Shown here in pieces: positions 11,691-13,560 of a stretch of 13,560 bases of DNA (position 1 is the stretch's first letter; the number at the start of each line of letters is the position of its first letter). The DNA is taken from NCBI GenBank assembly GCA_934668605.1, contig CAKUNY010000047.1:1-13560 (forward strand). The letters are read 5' to 3'. The position numbers and the translations under genes are program-made. Under the pieces are notes generated by a model. That model worked only from the letters and a program-made list of their open reading frames with translations, was not told the DNA's origin and ran no database searches. This DNA is from an uncultured Oscillospiraceae bacterium (GTDB taxonomy: Bacteria > Bacillota > Clostridia > Oscillospirales > Oscillospiraceae).

Positions 11691-12698
11691 ATGAGCAAGC
11701 TCGTGATCCCGCAGGGATATCGCGCGCCGCTGTCCACGTACGAAATGCAGCGCGCCATTGAATTCATCAAAAGCAATTTTCAGGTCAATCTGGGCAATGC
11801 GCTGAATCTGCGCAGAGTATCCGCACCCCTTTTTGTGGAGGAGAATTCCGGCCTGAATGATAACTTAAATGGGTATGAGCGGCCGGTGGGCTTCGACATT
11901 CCGGATGTCGGCGTGAACGCGCAGGTCGTGCATTCGCTGGCCAAGTGGAAGCGTCTGGCGCTCAAACGCTACGAGTTTAACCCCGGCAAGGGTCTTTTTA
12001 CCGATATGAACGCCATCCGGCGCGACGAGGAGGTCGACAACCTCCACTCCGTCTACGTCGACCAGTGGGACTGGGAAAAGGTCATCACGAGAGAAGACCG
12101 GGACGTAACGTACCTCAAGCGCACCGTGCGCGATATCGTGGGCGCGGTCTGCGAGACGAACGACGCGCTCGGCGTTGCTTTCCCGAGCCTTCACACCAAA
12201 TTGGATCGTGATGTGTTCTTCATCACCACGCAGGAGCTCGAGGACATGTATCCCGACAAGACCCCCAAGGAGCGCGAGAACGCCATCGTTCGCGAGCACC
12301 ACAGCGTTTTCCTCATGCAGATCGGCGGCAAATTAAAGTCCGGCAAGCCGCATGACGGCAGAGCCCCCGACTATGACGACTGGGCACTCAACGGCGATAT
12401 TCTGATGTGGAACCCGGTTCTGGAGTGCGCATTTGAAATTTCCTCGATGGGCATCCGCGTCGATGAAGAAAGCCTCGCCCGCCAGCTGAAGCTTGCCGGC
12501 TGCGAGGAGCGCGCGGAGCTTCCGTTCCACAAGATGCTGCTGAATGGCGAGCTGCCTCTTACCATCGGCGGCGGCATCGGCCAGAGCCGTCTTTGCATGC
12601 TCATGATCGGCACCTGCCACATCGGCGAGGTACAGTCGAGCCTCTGGGACGAGAACACGCGGAAGTCTTGCAAAGACGCAGGAATTATGCTACTCTAA
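11691..12698 (+). CDS. asnA: Aspartate-ammonia ligase (asparagine synthetase A)
   Basis: 335 residues, close to the 330 of the Escherichia coli enzyme; ATG 11691 with AAAGGAG upstream. It makes asparagine from aspartate, ammonia and ATP in the cytoplasm, through an aspartyl-AMP intermediate, using a fold shared with class II aminoacyl-tRNA synthetases. Recognisable parts: 'RRVSAPLFVEENSGLNDNLN' (41-60), 'RPVGFDIPD' (64-72), 'AQVVHSLAKWKRLAL' (77-91), 'LHSVYVDQWDWEKVI' (118-132), 'HDGRAPDYDDW' (221-231), and the ATP-binding 'GGGIGQSRLCMLM' (293-305), followed by 'HIGEVQSSLW' (310-319). No residues of the core motifs appear missing. asnS follows 218 bases downstream, linking asparagine synthesis to its charging onto tRNA. 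Confidence 0.96.
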   Translation: MSKLVIPQGYRAPLSTYEMQRAIEFIKSNFQVNLGNALNLRRVSAPLFVEENSGLNDNLNGYERPVGFDIPDVGVNAQVVHSLAKWKRLALKRYEFNPGKGLFTDMNAIRRDEEVDNLHSVYVDQWDWEKVITREDRDVTYLKRTVRDIVGAVCETNDALGVAFPSLHTKLDRDVFFITTQELEDMYPDKTPKERENAIVREHHSVFLMQIGGKLKSGKPHDGRAPDYDDWALNGDILMWNPVLECAFEISSMGIRVDEESLARQLKLAGCEERAELPFHKMLLNGELPLTIGGGIGQSRLCMLMIGTCHIGEVQSSLWDENTRKSCKDAGIMLL

Positions 12699-12773
12699 TT
12701 TTGCCGCAGCACCGGGCGGCCTACAGCACGCCGCTGACTTGCATCTTTTCCGCCATGCCGCACAAAAATCCTC

Positions 12774-12810
12774 GCAAATCCACAAAGGATTTGCTGTGGC
12801 TTTTGTTTGC
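12774..12810 (+). terminator. Hairpin with T-rich tail after asnA (weak terminator)
   Basis: GCAAATCC (12774-12781) and GGATTTGC (12787-12794) form a perfect 8-bp stem with an ACAAA loop. The tail TGTGGCTTTTGTTTG is T-rich but not a clean run. It may end asnA transcripts partly and allow some read-through to asnS. Confidence 0.5.
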
Positions 12811-12869
12811 CTGACGAAAAATCTGACAGCGTCATCGACATGCTTCAGCCGCCCGGTTCTGCTTTCGTT

Positions 12870-12898
12870 TTGAATAAACACAGCAATTATGCTATGTA
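12870..12898 (+). promoter_or_regulatory. Possible promoter of asnS
   Basis: TTGAAT (12870-12875), a 17-base spacer, then TATGTA (12893-12898). The -10 match is poor. The start would be close to 12905, at the ribosome binding site, so this promoter is doubtful, and a slightly upstream TATGCT-like element (12888-12893) may serve instead. Confidence 0.3.
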
Positions 12899-12916
12899 AG
12901 AAAGAGGAAATTGACC

Positions 12917-13560
12917 ATGATGGAACAACTGACTCCCGTTCGTTCGTTATTTGAAGACACAAAACGCTTTGACGGCCAGACCGTGAAGGTCGGCGGCTGG
13001 GTTCGCAACCTGCGCGCCAGCAAGAACTTTGGCTTCATCAATCTCTCCGACGGCACGTATTTTTCGCAGGTGCAGGTCGTCTTTGGCGCGGAGCTGCCGA
13101 ACTTTCAGGAAATCTCGAAGCTGAACATCAGCGCCGCCGTGATCGTGACCGGCACGCTGGTCGTGACGCCGGATGCCAAGCAGCCGTTTGAAATTCAGGC
13201 GAGTGAAATTTCGGTCGAGGGCGCGTCGACCCCGGACTTCCCGATCCAGCCCAAGCGGCATTCGATGGAGTTTTTGCGGACGCTTCCGCATCTTCGCCCG
13301 AGAACGAACACCTTCCAGGCGGTTTTCCGCGTGCGCAGCATCATCGCGTACGCCATCCACAAGTTCTTCCAGGAACGCGGCTTCGTCTATGTCCACACGC
13401 CGCTCATCACCGGCTCCGACTGCGAGGGCGCGGGCGAAATGTTCCAGGTGACGACGCTCGACCTGAATAACCCCCCCAGACTCGAAGACGGCTCGATCGA
13501 TTACTCCAAGGACTTCTTCGGCAAAGAGACGAACCTGACCGTCTCCGGCCAGCTGAACGT
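12917..13560 (+). CDS. asnS: Asparaginyl-tRNA synthetase, N-terminal part (3' end outside window)
   Basis: Open from ATG 12917 to the right edge (214 full codons), with AGAGG nine bases upstream. A second ATG follows at once (12920), giving 'MMEQL' or 'MEQL'. The OB-fold anticodon-binding domain is seen in '[20 protein letters not shown]' (23-42) and '[17 protein letters not shown]'. The hinge and start of the class II catalytic core follow: '[20 protein letters not shown]' and '[20 protein letters not shown]', the latter containing motif 1 with its proline. '[10 protein letters not shown]' then '[15 protein letters not shown]' is the usual AsnRS order. It charges tRNA-Asn with asparagine in the cytoplasm. 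No T-box-like leader was recognised in the 218 bases upstream. Confidence 0.95.
   Translation, partial: MMEQLTPVRSLFEDTKRFDGQTVKVGGWVRNLRASKNFGFINLSDGTYFSQVQVVFGAELPNFQEISKLNISAAVIVTGTLVVTPDAKQPFEIQASEISVEGASTPDFPIQPKRHSMEFLRTLPHLRPRTNTFQAVFRVRSIIAYAIHKFFQERGFVYVHTPLITGSDCEGAGEMFQVTTLDLNNPPRLEDGSIDYSKDFFGKETNLTVSGQLN

Noticed and set aside
12699..12916. A T-box leader before asnS.
   Set aside because: No T-box consensus or antiterminator/terminator pair was seen; only a simple 8-bp hairpin and a doubtful promoter.

Overview
The window looks like chromosomal DNA of a GC-rich anaerobic Firmicute (class Clostridia, most likely an Oscillospiraceae-like gut lineage). This is inferred from AGGAGG-type ribosome binding sites on nearly every gene, GC-rich codon use, TTGACA/TATAAT promoters, a ferredoxin-domain aldo/keto reductase, a TetR/DUF998 pair, an RNHCP-domain protein, an adjacent asnA/asnS pair, and palindromic GTAGGGG...CCCCTAC repeats of a kind common in such genomes. 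No phage, plasmid, CRISPR, tRNA or rRNA signal was seen.

Layout. (1) 1-1160: 3' end of an AMP-forming acyl-CoA synthetase, then a DUF1624/HGSNAT-like membrane protein, closed by a bidirectional terminator. (2) 1176-2892, minus strand: aldo/keto reductase with two 4Fe-4S motifs, translationally coupled to a DUF3786 protein, with a good promoter. (3) 2893-3144: non-coding, holding a perfect palindrome and one copy of a 105-bp MITE-like element. (4) 3145-5960: two divergent TetR regulators with back-to-back promoters. The plus-strand one overlaps a DUF998 membrane protein and is followed by an RNHCP zinc-ribbon gene with a structured leader. (5) 5963-6067: a second 105-bp element, inverted relative to the first. 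(6) 6086-7907, minus strand: an AraC regulator with an aberrant C-terminus overlapping a MATE transporter that lacks about 100 residues of its N-terminal half. (7) 7908-8324: non-coding but rich in signals: a consensus minus-strand promoter, a site resembling the TetR operator at 3980, and a strong hairpin with a T-tract, together predicting an RNA of about 80 nt. (8) 8325-9928: CrtO-like acyltransferase plus MGDG-synthase-type glycosyltransferase, a probable glycolipid pair. (9) 9985-11472, minus strand: an FGGY sugar kinase with changed catalytic positions. (10) 11691-13560: asnA and the 5' part of asnS, for making asparagine and charging it to tRNA.

The strongest leads are the short promoter-operator-terminator unit at 8045-8162 with its possible link to the TetR operator at 3980, the RNHCP leader in which the Shine-Dalgarno is almost fully paired, the inverted pair of 105-bp repeats, the FGGY pseudokinase candidate, and the AraC/MATE pair that looks damaged but in frame. 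I see no clearly new multi-gene system. The novelty is mostly regulatory.
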